From Bacillota bacterium (GTDB lineage: Bacteria; Bacillota; Desulfotomaculia; Desulfotomaculales; JAJYZD01), in assembly GCA_021800315.1 (NCBI GenBank), contig JAJYZD010000003.1, positions 1-32,824 of the forward strand: a stretch of 32,824 nt of DNA, in the 5' to 3' direction. How positions within the stretch are numbered: position 1 is the stretch's first letter; each line of letters starts with the position of its first letter. This document shows positions 8,754 through 18,430 of this stretch, piece by piece. The position numbers and the translations under genes were made by a program. The notes under the pieces were generated by a model. The model made no database searches, was not told the origin of the DNA, and saw only the letters and a program-made list of their open reading frames with translations.

Positions 8754-11123
8754 ATGCTGGCCTTTGGTAAGCCCGGTCTCGTACCGAACTGGTCATCGTC
8801 CAAGAAAACCTGTATAGGAACGGCAATAGAAAGCAATTCACGAGTATGGTTTACAGTAGCCGACGGGATACTCACCGAGGTATTCTATCCCCGTATAGAT
8901 CAAGCCAATATAAAAGACTTTCAATTTATAGTTACTGAAACCAAAAGGAAACTTTTTTTAGAGGAGAAAAATGCTTTTCATCAAATCGAATACATAGATC
9001 AGCAGCATTTTTCCCCAGCGTACCGCATTATCAGCACAGATAAGGATAATTATTATCAATTAACAAAGTCCCTAATCACTAATCCGGAAAACGATTCCTT
9101 GCTTATGCAGGTGGAATTCAAACCATTGGTTGATGGTGAGTTTCACCTTTATGGCCTACTGGCACCTCACCTTGAAAATAATAGTCATCCCAATTCCGGT
9201 CATTTAAATCAGCACAGGGGAAGGCCTATGCTGGTCGGGTGGAGCGGGCAAACCTTCCTGTCGCTGGCTTTTTCCGCACCGGTACTCAATCGCTCCTGCG
9301 GTTATGTCGGTTTCTCGGATGGCTGGCAGGATTTGCGGTCCCATAACCGGATGGAGTGGATCTTTGACGAGGCAACCGACGGGAATATAGCGCTTACTGC
9401 TGAAATTGACCTAACTCAGAAATCGCCATTTGTTGTTGTATTAGCATTCAGTACCACTGAAAAAGGAGCCATGCACACTGCCCAAAGCACATTAAATAGG
9501 GGATTTGCCAATACCCTTCACGCTTATGTGAAATCATGGGGTCATTACCTTTCGCGGCTTGACCCGGCACTGGCCAATCGCGAATGCAAGATCAGCGCAG
9601 TTGTTCTTCGTACCCATGAAGACAAAACATTTTCCGGGGGAATGGTAGCTTCCCTTTCGATACCATGGGGAGAGTCCGCCTATGGTAATAATATTGGCGG
9701 TTACCACCTGGTCTGGCCCCGGGACTTATGCCAGTCTGCGCTGGGTCTAATCGCCTTGGGCGATATCGAAAGCGCCATGCGGGCGCTGAATTACCTGGCC
9801 ACCATTCAGAAGGAGGATGGTAGTTGGCCCCAAAATTGCTGGCTGGATGGTAGCCCTTACTGGGAGGGAGTCCAGCTTGATGAAACGGCTTACCCCATAA
9901 TTTTGGCCTTTCGGCTCCTTAAACCCGCTGCCATCAACGTGGAGGCAATATATCGCCGGATGGTGCGGGCAGCCGCCATTTATCTAACCCGTAGCGGACC
10001 GGTCACCCCGGAGGATCGCTGGGAGGAGGACAAGGGCTATTCACCTTCTACCCTGGCTGTGTGCATATCCGCTCTCACGGTGGCCGGTGAAATGGCACTT
10101 CAATCCGGGGACCTTGGGTGCGCGACTTATTTTCAGGAGGTTGCCGATTATTGGTGGAGCATGTTGGACAGTTGGACTTATACCACCAACGGAAGACTCA
10201 TGGCCGGGCATACCAGCTATTACGAAAGAATCGATGCTGTTTACCACGGTAGTGAGGAAACAGACGGGAACCCGAACAAGGGATATATACCAATTAAGAA
10301 TCTCCCGCCTAATTATGCGTCCTTATACCCTAAATACAATATTATCGACGGCGGTTTTATCGACCTTGTCCGGTTTGGTTTAAAAAGGCCCGACGACCCT
10401 CACATATTAAATAGTCTCGTCGTATATGACGCCATGCTCAAAACCGACACACCTTTTGGCCCCGTTTGGCACCGCTACAACCATGATGGCTATGGGGAAA
10501 CAAGCGATGGCTCACCCTACCAGGGTTCGGGACAGGGAAGGGGATGGCCCCTTCTTACCGGGGAAAGAGGCCAATTGGAGATAGCGGCAGGTCGATCCGC
10601 CAAGATATTTTTGGACTTTATGGAAAAGTGCGCCCAAGAATCCGGGTTGATACCAGAACAGGTATGGGACCAGTCCGACCTACCGGAAAAGAACCTCTTT
10701 CTTGGAAGAGCCACCGGATCGGCAAGACCCCTTGTTTGGGCCCACGCCGAATACATCAAGCTTTACTGGGCCCAGAATAGCAAACGGGTTTTCGATCTAA
10801 TTGATCCGGTTTACAAAAGATATATCCTCAATCAGCCAACAGTAAATTTTGTTTTTTGGAAAAAAGAAAATAAGGTAAGAAGCATGCCGGCCTCTTATCG
10901 ATTGATGATTGAATCCAGGGAACACGGGGATATAACCTGGAGTACGGATGGGTGGCAAACCAGGAATACTCAGCCATTAAGTGATTATGGATGGGGCAGT
11001 TATTACGTTAAATTTGAGGCCAATAGCTTACCCCCCGATACAAAACTTGAATTCTCCTTTAACACCGCCCATGCCGATGACGAAACTTATGTCGTGAGTC
11101 TTACCCGTCTACGCTTCGCTTAG
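8754..11123 (+). CDS. GH15 family glycoside hydrolase (glucoamylase/glucodextranase-like), no apparent signal peptide
   Basis: GTAIESNSRVWFTVADGILTEVFYPRID; GGMVASLSIPWGESAYGNNIGGYHLVWPRDLCQSALGLIALGD; GSWPQNCWLDGSPYWEGVQLDETAYPI; PEDRWEEDKGYSPSTLA; VWAHAEYIKL. Confidence 0.9.
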   Translation: MLAFGKPGLVPNWSSSKKTCIGTAIESNSRVWFTVADGILTEVFYPRIDQANIKDFQFIVTETKRKLFLEEKNAFHQIEYIDQQHFSPAYRIISTDKDNYYQLTKSLITNPENDSLLMQVEFKPLVDGEFHLYGLLAPHLENNSHPNSGHLNQHRGRPMLVGWSGQTFLSLAFSAPVLNRSCGYVGFSDGWQDLRSHNRMEWIFDEATDGNIALTAEIDLTQKSPFVVVLAFSTTEKGAMHTAQSTLNRGFANTLHAYVKSWGHYLSRLDPALANRECKISAVVLRTHEDKTFSGGMVASLSIPWGESAYGNNIGGYHLVWPRDLCQSALGLIALGDIESAMRALNYLATIQKEDGSWPQNCWLDGSPYWEGVQLDETAYPIILAFRLLKPAAINVEAIYRRMVRAAAIYLTRSGPVTPEDRWEEDKGYSPSTLAVCISALTVAGEMALQSGDLGCATYFQEVADYWWSMLDSWTYTTNGRLMAGHTSYYERIDAVYHGSEETDGNPNKGYIPIKNLPPNYASLYPKYNIIDGGFIDLVRFGLKRPDDPHILNSLVVYDAMLKTDTPFGPVWHRYNHDGYGETSDGSPYQGSGQGRGWPLLTGERGQLEIAAGRSAKIFLDFMEKCAQESGLIPEQVWDQSDLPEKNLFLGRATGSARPLVWAHAEYIKLYWAQNSKRVFDLIDPVYKRYILNQPTVNFVFWKKENKVRSMPASYRLMIESREHGDITWSTDGWQTRNTQPLSDYGWGSYYVKFEANSLPPDTKLEFSFNTAHADDETYVVSLTRLRFA

Positions 11124-11284
11124 AGGCGGGAGCCAACCCGGGGAGACGGTACGGCTGCTGTACGGGAACTCCCGTGGGCCCCCACCCCCATCCAGCATAC
11201 GAAGATAACGCTTGACGGCGCAAAGTTGCTACGGTTCGGCTGTCGGCAGAGGTTCATACGGGCATCCCATCGGAATCCACAAGG

Positions 11285-13354
11285 TCAGATCAGTCCGGCC
11301 ACTACCTGCATCAGGTCTAAAACGGGGATGTCGCTGGGATGACCCGGCTGCGTCCGGGCTAAATGCAGGCGTTCGAAGCAGGCCGGGCAGTCGATCAGTA
11401 GTTCATCGACACCCAGTTTGTCGGCGTCCAACATTACATTATTCGCCATATCAATGGACATTGGGGGATGGGCCCGCCTGATGCCGCCCCCGGCACCACA
11501 ACATTTCGCAAACCGGCCATGGTCAGGCATTTCCACCAACTCCAGACCGTGAACGTACTCCAGTACCTGCCGGGGCGGACGGATGACTTCGCGCGATCCC
11601 CGGGCCAGGTTGCACGGATCGTGGTAGGTCACCTTGCGCCTGTATTCCCGGGTGAGGACCAGCCTGCCTTGCGCCAGAGCCGGGGCCACCACCTCCGTAG
11701 TATGCACCACCTCGAACGCCAACTCCCGGCCAAGAAATACCGGCCAGTTGGGAACAATCATGTTCAGGCAACACGGGCAGGAGGTGACGAGACGCCGGAC
11801 TCCCCGCTTTTCCAAAGCCTCCACATTATGACGTACCAACTCTTCCACCAATTGATGCTCGCCGACGATCCACAGCGGGAAACCGCAGCACCACTCATCG
11901 TCCAAAATGGTAAACTCCACGCCTGCCGCCTGCAGGACCTTCACCGCTCCCGCCACCATCGGCCGGGCGGCGTAGGCTCCGGAGCAGCCCGCAAAAAAGG
12001 CCGTCCGGGCCTGCCTAAGCACCTTCACTTCCGGCGGAATAAAGGCCAGCCGGTCAGCATGCGGTTGGCCGTAGGGATTATTGGTCTGAAAGATGATGGT
12101 CCGTAAATCACGCTGCGGGCCCACGGGCCCACTTTCCAACTCAACCATCTTGTGCCGCAGCGCCGGCCACAGCCGCAGGCAATTGACGCCCACCGGACAG
12201 TGTTCCCCGCATACACCGCAAACGGTACATCGGTAAAGGGCGTCGGTGAGCCGGTCTATCTTACCTTTATCCAGGGACCGCTCCCCCCGAAGAAGGGCCC
12301 CCGCGCCGCGCTGAGACGCCAACAGGCCCTTGAAGAGGCTGATCTTCTCCGGTGGTGATATTTCCGGGGTGCCGCCGGCTTCCTGCACCGGGCAAAATTC
12401 GAGGCATTGTCCGCAGCGGGTGCAGGCATCAAGGGAAGCCAGGTTTAAAGTAGACAGCCCTTCCCATAGTTTTATCTGTCCCTTTCCGGTCCTGGAGGCC
12501 GGGAGCAGTTCCACCGCCGAGGCCGTTTTCCCGGCGCGGCTGTGGTCCAGCGACCCGGCATCCGTGGTCAGCGGCGCCACATATATATGGAACAACTTGG
12601 AGAACGGAATGTACGCGATCGTGCAAAGAGCCAGAAAAACGTGGAAAAACCACAAGTACTGATGCCATTCGCCGGCCGAGGCCGGGCCGGCCGTCAGGAA
12701 CAGCCGCCCGGCCCATGCTCCCGGCGTAGGCCAAAAAAGCTCGGGGGTAGCCGGACCCTGGGCAGCCATACGGCTGCCCTCGACCAGAAAACCCGTTCCC
12801 CCCACAAGGAAGAAAGTCAGCAGAATCCCCAGGTCTTCCGCCGCATTCACCCGCCGCCGGGCGGGCGTTAGGAAAAGGCGCCGCACCAGCATGCCCAGAA
12901 TCCCGAGGACAAAGGCCGCACCGGCCCAGTTCACGACCAGCTTATAGACATAAAAGACTTCCCCATGCAAAAAGGCCAGCCCGAAATCATGGCTGACCGC
13001 CAAAAGCAGGCTGGCGGTCAAAAGCAAAAGGAAGCCCCAAATCACCAGTATAAGGGCTATCCCCCGGAAAACGCTGTAGCGAAAAACGCGACGGGCTAAA
13101 AGGCAGTCCGCGGAGAAAAAACGGGAAAGGGACCAGACGACAAACCGCCAGCCTCTTCTACCACCGAAATCACCGGCGGCCGGCCTTCCGGACTGAAACC
13201 ATAACGAAACCCGTAGCCATACGCCCCAGGCTAATACCGCGAGCGCGAGGGCGGCAGCCAGGTAAAAAGCAACAATCACCGGACCTGAGACGCCGTAAAA
13301 GACCGGCCGGGCATAAGATGGTGCTAGGGGTTGCAAGTTTTCACCTTTTTTCAA
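11285..13354 (-). CDS. membrane-bound Fe-S oxidoreductase: NarI-like membrane domain, two [4Fe-4S] motifs and two CCG domains (HdrD/DUF224-like)
   Basis: Hydrophobic N-terminal half; CTRCGQCLEFCP, CTVCGVCGEHCP; CCGFPLWIVGEHQLVEELVRHN..SCPCC; CCGAGGGIRR...CPACFERL. Confidence 0.88.
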   Translation of the reverse strand: MKKGENLQPLAPSYARPVFYGVSGPVIVAFYLAAALALAVLAWGVWLRVSLWFQSGRPAAGDFGGRRGWRFVVWSLSRFFSADCLLARRVFRYSVFRGIALILVIWGFLLLLTASLLLAVSHDFGLAFLHGEVFYVYKLVVNWAGAAFVLGILGMLVRRLFLTPARRRVNAAEDLGILLTFFLVGGTGFLVEGSRMAAQGPATPELFWPTPGAWAGRLFLTAGPASAGEWHQYLWFFHVFLALCTIAYIPFSKLFHIYVAPLTTDAGSLDHSRAGKTASAVELLPASRTGKGQIKLWEGLSTLNLASLDACTRCGQCLEFCPVQEAGGTPEISPPEKISLFKGLLASQRGAGALLRGERSLDKGKIDRLTDALYRCTVCGVCGEHCPVGVNCLRLWPALRHKMVELESGPVGPQRDLRTIIFQTNNPYGQPHADRLAFIPPEVKVLRQARTAFFAGCSGAYAARPMVAGAVKVLQAAGVEFTILDDEWCCGFPLWIVGEHQLVEELVRHNVEALEKRGVRRLVTSCPCCLNMIVPNWPVFLGRELAFEVVHTTEVVAPALAQGRLVLTREYRRKVTYHDPCNLARGSREVIRPPRQVLEYVHGLELVEMPDHGRFAKCCGAGGGIRRAHPPMSIDMANNVMLDADKLGVDELLIDCPACFERLHLARTQPGHPSDIPVLDLMQVVAGLI

Positions 13355-13432
13355 TCGCTGATTTTTTCCAACACGTACCTGAAAATACCCCTGCCCCTGT
13401 CACTTAACCCACGCCCCTGCCAGGTGCCGACT

Positions 13433-14215
13433 TTAAAGCGCCATACTCCCCGCTCGTCGCGGACCCTGCCCCGGCGGCGGGTCTTCCCGCGCAAACGGCC
13501 GCCTGGTTATCTTCCCGGTGTAGGGGCAAGCCAAAATACAAAGACCGCAAATGGCGCGTCCCGTCTTTTCCCGGTTCGCGGTCAAACGACCGGTACAGGC
13601 CTGCACGTCTATCTGCCCGGCCGGACCGGCGCTGGACCATTCCCGGTCCGGTATGGCCTGCACCGGGCAGCCGTCGACGCAGCGACGACACTTGCCGCAC
13701 CGTCCGGACCACAGCGGGGATTGGCAGACCGCGAGGGGGGCGTTGGTCAAAACGGTGGCCAAACTCAGGAGTGGTCCGTAGCGCTCGTTGATCAGCAGCC
13801 CGCTCTTCCCGACCCAGCCCAACCCGGCGCAGGTCGCCGCGGTTTTATGGGGGAAAAGAGGATAGATCCGGGCTATGAAGCGGGAATCCCGCCGTAGGGA
13901 ATCCGGGGGTATAGCCAGGGTCCTCCATCCCCGGCTCTTCAAATAGCGGACCAGCCAGCCCTGGACCCGTTCCAGCCGCTGGTCGACGTCCGCCATTTGA
14001 TTACAGTAAGCCGTTACGCCGCCGGAAGAAACCACGTTCCCGCCGCCGGAAGGATGGGCAACCGCCAGGGACACGGCTTTATCCAAATGCCGCAATTCCC
14101 CGGCCAGACCGCGGCTGACATCGCCATACCCTACCAGGGTGACCCCCAGGGACACCAACCGGTCGCTCAAATCCCGCTGCCAGTCCACGGGCATGACTTC
14201 GCCAGCCACTGTCAT
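13433..14215 (-). CDS. QueG-like (epoxyqueuosine-reductase-related) 4Fe-4S protein
   Basis: GLGWVGKSGLLINERYGPLLSLATVLTNAPL; CGKCRRCVDGCPVQAI; CGLCILACPY. Confidence 0.83.
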   Translation of the reverse strand: MTVAGEVMPVDWQRDLSDRLVSLGVTLVGYGDVSRGLAGELRHLDKAVSLAVAHPSGGGNVVSSGGVTAYCNQMADVDQRLERVQGWLVRYLKSRGWRTLAIPPDSLRRDSRFIARIYPLFPHKTAATCAGLGWVGKSGLLINERYGPLLSLATVLTNAPLAVCQSPLWSGRCGKCRRCVDGCPVQAIPDREWSSAGPAGQIDVQACTGRLTANREKTGRAICGLCILACPYTGKITRRPFAREDPPPGQGPRRAGSMAL

Positions 14216-14262
14216 CCGTCCCCTTTTACGGTTTTTCCGGCGGCTTTCCTCCGCCGGATCGC

Positions 14263-15315
14263 CTAAAGCGCTTTCCGGGCCCAGTTCGACGCCCCGTATT
14301 GTCTAACCGTATCCACCATAGTCCGGAGATTGGCCAGGGGAGCCGTCGGCCAGATATCACAGGATGGCCAGAGGGCGTCCACCCCCCCTGCCAGGCTGGC
14401 CAGCACCGCGGCCTCAACATCCTCCGGCCGGCCGTTCACCAGGATGTTATAGGCATCGATATTGCCGAACAGCAATGGTTCACGGCCGATTTTCTCCCTG
14501 GTCTTTTTCAGGTCGTTCTTAGGCTCCACGCTCAGCGCGTCCGCTCCGCATTCATTCATCAGGTCGATCACCAGGTTGGTATCCCCGCAAATGTGCAGGA
14601 TCCGGGGTGATGCCATCGCCTTAAAGATCCGGACCAGGTGCGGTTTAATCACCTGCCGGAAGCTGCGCGGACTGAGGATGTCCGCGGTCGCCCCCATTTC
14701 CCGGATGGTGATGTAGTCGGCGCCGGCTGCCCGGTAGGCCGCCGCCATGGTGATGATGACCCCGGAGAGGGTTTCCAGGAGGGCGTTGACCTTGGCCGGG
14801 CTCCGGGCGGTCAGCTTGAAGAGGTCGTTCAAGTCCATCAACTGTCCGGCCAGGGTGTACGGTCCAAGCAACCAACTGCCGACCGGGACCGTTGCCCCGA
14901 CATCCTTCTTCAGCAATCCGATGGCTTCCATTACCAGCGGAAAGCGGCCCCGCTCCGGGAGGTCGGCGGGAACCGTCACCTTTTCCATGTCTTCCGGCGA
15001 GTGAACTATTTTCGCCTTGATCGTCGGGTAGAGCACCTGGCCGACATCTTCGTAGGCATTCATGACGCAGCCCAGCGCCTCGGCTTCAACGCACATATCG
15101 AAAGGGACCACCGCGCACTCGTAGCCAAACAGGCGGTACGAACTGGCGGCCGCGTTGGCCATTTGCACCGGATCACCGTGGATGGCCGCGAACTTGTACC
15201 CATACTCGGCCAGACCGGCTGTAGTAACGTTTCCCATCCCGCTGTAACAGGCGATCCGATCGGTTTTCCGCCCGGCGAACAAGCCCAGCACCCTGTCCCT
15301 GCTGGAGACGCTCAT
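14263..15315 (-). CDS. uroporphyrinogen decarboxylase-like (MtaA/CmuA-type) methyltransferase
   Basis: SVSSRDRVLGLFAGRKTDRIACYSGMGN; GSWLLGPYTLAGQL; ILHICGDTN; GNIDAYNIL; SCDIWPTAPLANLRTMVDTVR. HxC...C zinc-ligand pattern. Confidence 0.9.
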   Translation of the reverse strand: MSVSSRDRVLGLFAGRKTDRIACYSGMGNVTTAGLAEYGYKFAAIHGDPVQMANAAASSYRLFGYECAVVPFDMCVEAEALGCVMNAYEDVGQVLYPTIKAKIVHSPEDMEKVTVPADLPERGRFPLVMEAIGLLKKDVGATVPVGSWLLGPYTLAGQLMDLNDLFKLTARSPAKVNALLETLSGVIITMAAAYRAAGADYITIREMGATADILSPRSFRQVIKPHLVRIFKAMASPRILHICGDTNLVIDLMNECGADALSVEPKNDLKKTREKIGREPLLFGNIDAYNILVNGRPEDVEAAVLASLAGGVDALWPSCDIWPTAPLANLRTMVDTVRQYGASNWARKAL

Positions 15316-15338
15316 GAAAACATCCTCCTTGTAGTCAA

Positions 15339-16298
15339 CTAATTTGTCGCTGCCGCCGGCGGCTCTTCCAACCGGGCCGCAAAATCGGGGAAGAATCTAC
15401 GGACGGGGTGGCCGGGGCCGGCCGGCAGCACTCCCGTTTCCCCGCCGGCCAGGGTCGTCAGCAGCATACTCGCCGTAGCCACCGCGGGCAGTATTTTCGG
15501 CAGGTTTATAATGGGACCGGTAAAAAGGAGATCGGTCCACAGGAAAGCGGCAACGGCCTGCCCGGCGGCGTTCATGGCGTTGAAACCCTCGGCGCCCCAC
15601 ATTTCGCGAGCCTCTTTCCACATGTAGGTGCCGTTCGAGGAAGCGACGCCCGCCGGCCAACCGAACTCCTCCTTCATCAACCGGCAGGCGAGGCAGGAAA
15701 AAGCCGTGGAAGGAAGGTTCATCGTAGCCGCATCCACCAGGATACTGGCAAAATCATCCTCCCCGATTATCTCCAGCATCTTGCGCAGTCCGCTCACTCT
15801 GCCCGCGGCTGTCTGATCCTCCTGGTTGAAGGCCTGCACCACGACGTGCCTGACGCCCAGTTCCTTCAGACGGGCTACCTGGCCCGCTATATCCTTGTCC
15901 CACGGCGTGATGCTGTTGTACAGCAGCCGGTCATGCACACCCAGCCCGGCTGCGTAGGCCGCCGCCTCCAGACGGGTCTTCTCCACCCATACGTCGATGC
16001 CGAAAGGCTGTTCCGAGACGCCGAGGAAAAAATCAATATAGGTTTTCATCTCGTCCAGCGAATTGGCCACCAATGCCACCAGGGCCCCAACGCCAGTTTG
16101 GGCGGACAACTCTTCCTGCCGCAGGATGTAATCCCGGGCCTTGACCCGGTCAAACTTCCTTTCCTTCCTGCTTTCCAGAATTCTGTCCCCGTTGTGGAAC
16201 ATCGACGAAACAACCAGCGGCGGATTTTCCCCGGGCTGCCCGCCGACCGCCCACGGACCGATGCGGCAAACCCTTTGCTCCCGGTTCAACTTAAACAC
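15339..16298 (-). CDS. MtrH/MtgA-family (tetrahydrofolate/tetrahydromethanopterin) methyltransferase
   Basis: (V/M)FKLNREQRVCRIGPWAVGGQPGENPPLVVSSMFHNGDRIL...; NSITPWDKDIAGQVARLKELGVRHVVVQAFNQ; LPSTAFSCLACRLMKEEFGWPAGVASSNG. GTG at 16298 overlaps the RACo stop; the longer 16514 ORF start is out-of-frame shadow. Confidence 0.87.
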   Translation of the reverse strand: MFKLNREQRVCRIGPWAVGGQPGENPPLVVSSMFHNGDRILESRKERKFDRVKARDYILRQEELSAQTGVGALVALVANSLDEMKTYIDFFLGVSEQPFGIDVWVEKTRLEAAAYAAGLGVHDRLLYNSITPWDKDIAGQVARLKELGVRHVVVQAFNQEDQTAAGRVSGLRKMLEIIGEDDFASILVDAATMNLPSTAFSCLACRLMKEEFGWPAGVASSNGTYMWKEAREMWGAEGFNAMNAAGQAVAAFLWTDLLFTGPIINLPKILPAVATASMLLTTLAGGETGVLPAGPGHPVRRFFPDFAARLEEPPAAATN

Positions 16299-18276
16299 GT
16301 ACCGAGACCCCCTTTTCTTGCCACTTCGGTATCCTGTCCAAAACAGCCTGGATGTGGGGAAACCCGTCCCCGGCATGCGGAAAGGCCATCGCCGCGGCAA
16401 ACCTTTCCTGGAAGTCCGGCTCGACCGCCGTCTCGACAAACTCGACCGTTCCCGCAATCCGGACGGCCTCGCGGCGCTTCTCCACGTCGAACAGGGCCAG
16501 CCTGGCACCGTCACCGGCCGCGTTGCCCACGGGCATGACGTCCTCCAGGTCGCAGTCGGGAATCATCCCGATAACCATGGCGCTCTCCTTGTCGATATAG
16601 CTGCCGAAGGCGCCGGCCAGCGTAACACTGTTCACGGCGTCCACGCCCAGCTTTTCCATCAGGTAGCGCGCTCCCACGTACAAGGCGGCCTTGGCCAGTT
16701 GCACCGCCCGGACATCGCCCTGGGTGAAGGTGATATCGCGGCCGATGGATGTCTCCTGCGCCCACGCCAGCACGAATTCCGATTTCCCGTCCTCCCCCTT
16801 GCGTAGCCGGGGGGAAGCGATTTTCAGGTTGAAGCGGCCGCTTTTTTCCACGATCCCGCTCTTGAACAACTCAGCCATGACATCAATGATTCCGGAGCCG
16901 CAGAGTCCTTTGGCCTGCGGGTTGTTTACCCCGGGGTACCAGCCGTCCAGTCCGATCACTTTGTAGGAAACAGCCAGGGTTTCGGGATTGATACGCACCT
17001 TTTCGATGGCTCCCGGCGAGGCCCGCATACCGAACTTGATCTGGGCCCCCTCCAGGGCCGGGCCGGTCGCACAGGACGTACACAGAAGCCGCCGGGCGTT
17101 GCCGATGTCGATTTCACCGTTGGTGCCGATGTCGATGATCATGCGGATTTTTTCCGGTTCCTTGTATGGTTCTTCCGCTATAAGTACGCCTACGTTATCC
17201 GGCCCGACGAAGCCCGCTTCGACCGGCAGGGAATGCACGTTGGCGCCCCGGCACACCTTTATTCCCAGGTCCCGGGCCTTGATGTCCAGCGCGTTTTTGG
17301 TAGCCGCGGTAAACGGGGAGCGGCCCAGAAACCGTGGTTCGATGCCCAGGGCGATGTGCTGCATGGCCGTGTTGAATACCAGGGTTACCTCCAGGATATC
17401 ATCCGCCGTAAGGCCGGCCTTCCCCGCCAGGCGCCCGGCCAGGGTGTTCAGACCCTCGATGATGGCTCCGCGCATTTTCGCCAGGCCGTCGTCGTTCATC
17501 ATACCGTAGGTTATGCGGGAAAGCACGTCTTCGCCGTAGCGCACCTGCGGGTTCATCATGGAGTCGACGGCGAGCACCTGCCCGTTACGCAGGTCGCACA
17601 GGTAGGCGGCCACGGTGGTGGTGCCGATGTCCACGGCCAACCCCACGCAGTGCTCCACCAGACCGGGTTCCACCAGGATTATTTCCCGGCTGTTCCATAC
17701 GGTTACCGTAACCTTCCAGTCCCCTTCGCGGACGACGTCCGGCAGACAGGTCAATACCGAATAGTCCACGGCCAGGTCTTCCGGTACACCGTACTTGGCG
17801 GCCAGGGTCCGCCTGATCCGCTCGGCGTCACCGCGGTGATCATCCAGCGTGGCCGGCGTCATTTCAATGTAATACTTCCGGACGGCCGGGTTCAGGTTGA
17901 ACACGCGTTCCTTGCCGGTCTCCAGCACCACCTGCCTGGCTCCCCTGCTTTCCTCCGGCACGAAAACCAGGACGTCTCCCCGTACCGCGGCGCAGCAGGC
18001 CAGACGGTATCCTCCGGCCAGCTCTTCCTCCGTCAAAAATTCCCCTTCATCCCCGGCCAGGGGTGAAAGGTTCTCCATGCGCGAGTCGATACCGAATTTC
18101 TCGAAAAAACCCTCTTCAATCTTCACCTTGCACTTGCCGCATACCCGGGAGCCGCCGCAAACACTCTCGATATCCACGCCCAACTGCCGGGCCGCTTCCA
18201 AAACGGTAACCCCTTCCGGTACCTGGCCACGCCGGCCGGATGGCTGAAAAATCAAGGTCACTGAGGTCGATCCCAT
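16291..18276 (-). CDS. RACo-type corrinoid reductive activator (N-terminal [2Fe-2S] domain + DUF4445/ASKHA domain)
   Basis: CGGSRVCGKCKVKIEEG...LACC; GLAVDIGTTTVAAYLCDL; NPQVRYGEDVLSRITY; IIDIGTNGEIDIGNARRLLCTSCATGPALEGAQIKFGMRA; GLCGSGIIDVMAEL; VTLAGAFGSYID. Confidence 0.93.
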   Translation of the reverse strand: MGSTSVTLIFQPSGRRGQVPEGVTVLEAARQLGVDIESVCGGSRVCGKCKVKIEEGFFEKFGIDSRMENLSPLAGDEGEFLTEEELAGGYRLACCAAVRGDVLVFVPEESRGARQVVLETGKERVFNLNPAVRKYYIEMTPATLDDHRGDAERIRRTLAAKYGVPEDLAVDYSVLTCLPDVVREGDWKVTVTVWNSREIILVEPGLVEHCVGLAVDIGTTTVAAYLCDLRNGQVLAVDSMMNPQVRYGEDVLSRITYGMMNDDGLAKMRGAIIEGLNTLAGRLAGKAGLTADDILEVTLVFNTAMQHIALGIEPRFLGRSPFTAATKNALDIKARDLGIKVCRGANVHSLPVEAGFVGPDNVGVLIAEEPYKEPEKIRMIIDIGTNGEIDIGNARRLLCTSCATGPALEGAQIKFGMRASPGAIEKVRINPETLAVSYKVIGLDGWYPGVNNPQAKGLCGSGIIDVMAELFKSGIVEKSGRFNLKIASPRLRKGEDGKSEFVLAWAQETSIGRDITFTQGDVRAVQLAKAALYVGARYLMEKLGVDAVNSVTLAGAFGSYIDKESAMVIGMIPDCDLEDVMPVGNAAGDGARLALFDVEKRREAVRIAGTVEFVETAVEPDFQERFAAAMAFPHAGDGFPHIQAVLDRIPKWQEKGVSVRV

Positions 18277-18430
18277 ATTCCTTCTCCCCTTTGCGCTTGT
18301 GTGGACCCGGACAGACCGGCGGACGGCCTGGTGCCTTGTACATGTTGTTAACCCACAATGCTCAGCTGCTAAAGGATCCGCCGTGAACAGCCGACCACGC
18401 CGCCCAGTCGGAGGCAGCCGCCGGACTGCC

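Noticed and set aside
11124-11284. Possible group II intron or IS remnant between the GH15 gene and the HdrD-like gene
   Set aside because: Short inverted strings (e.g. ACGGGA-ac-TCCCGT) are present, but no domain V/VI signature, transposase peptide or terminal repeats could be recognised.
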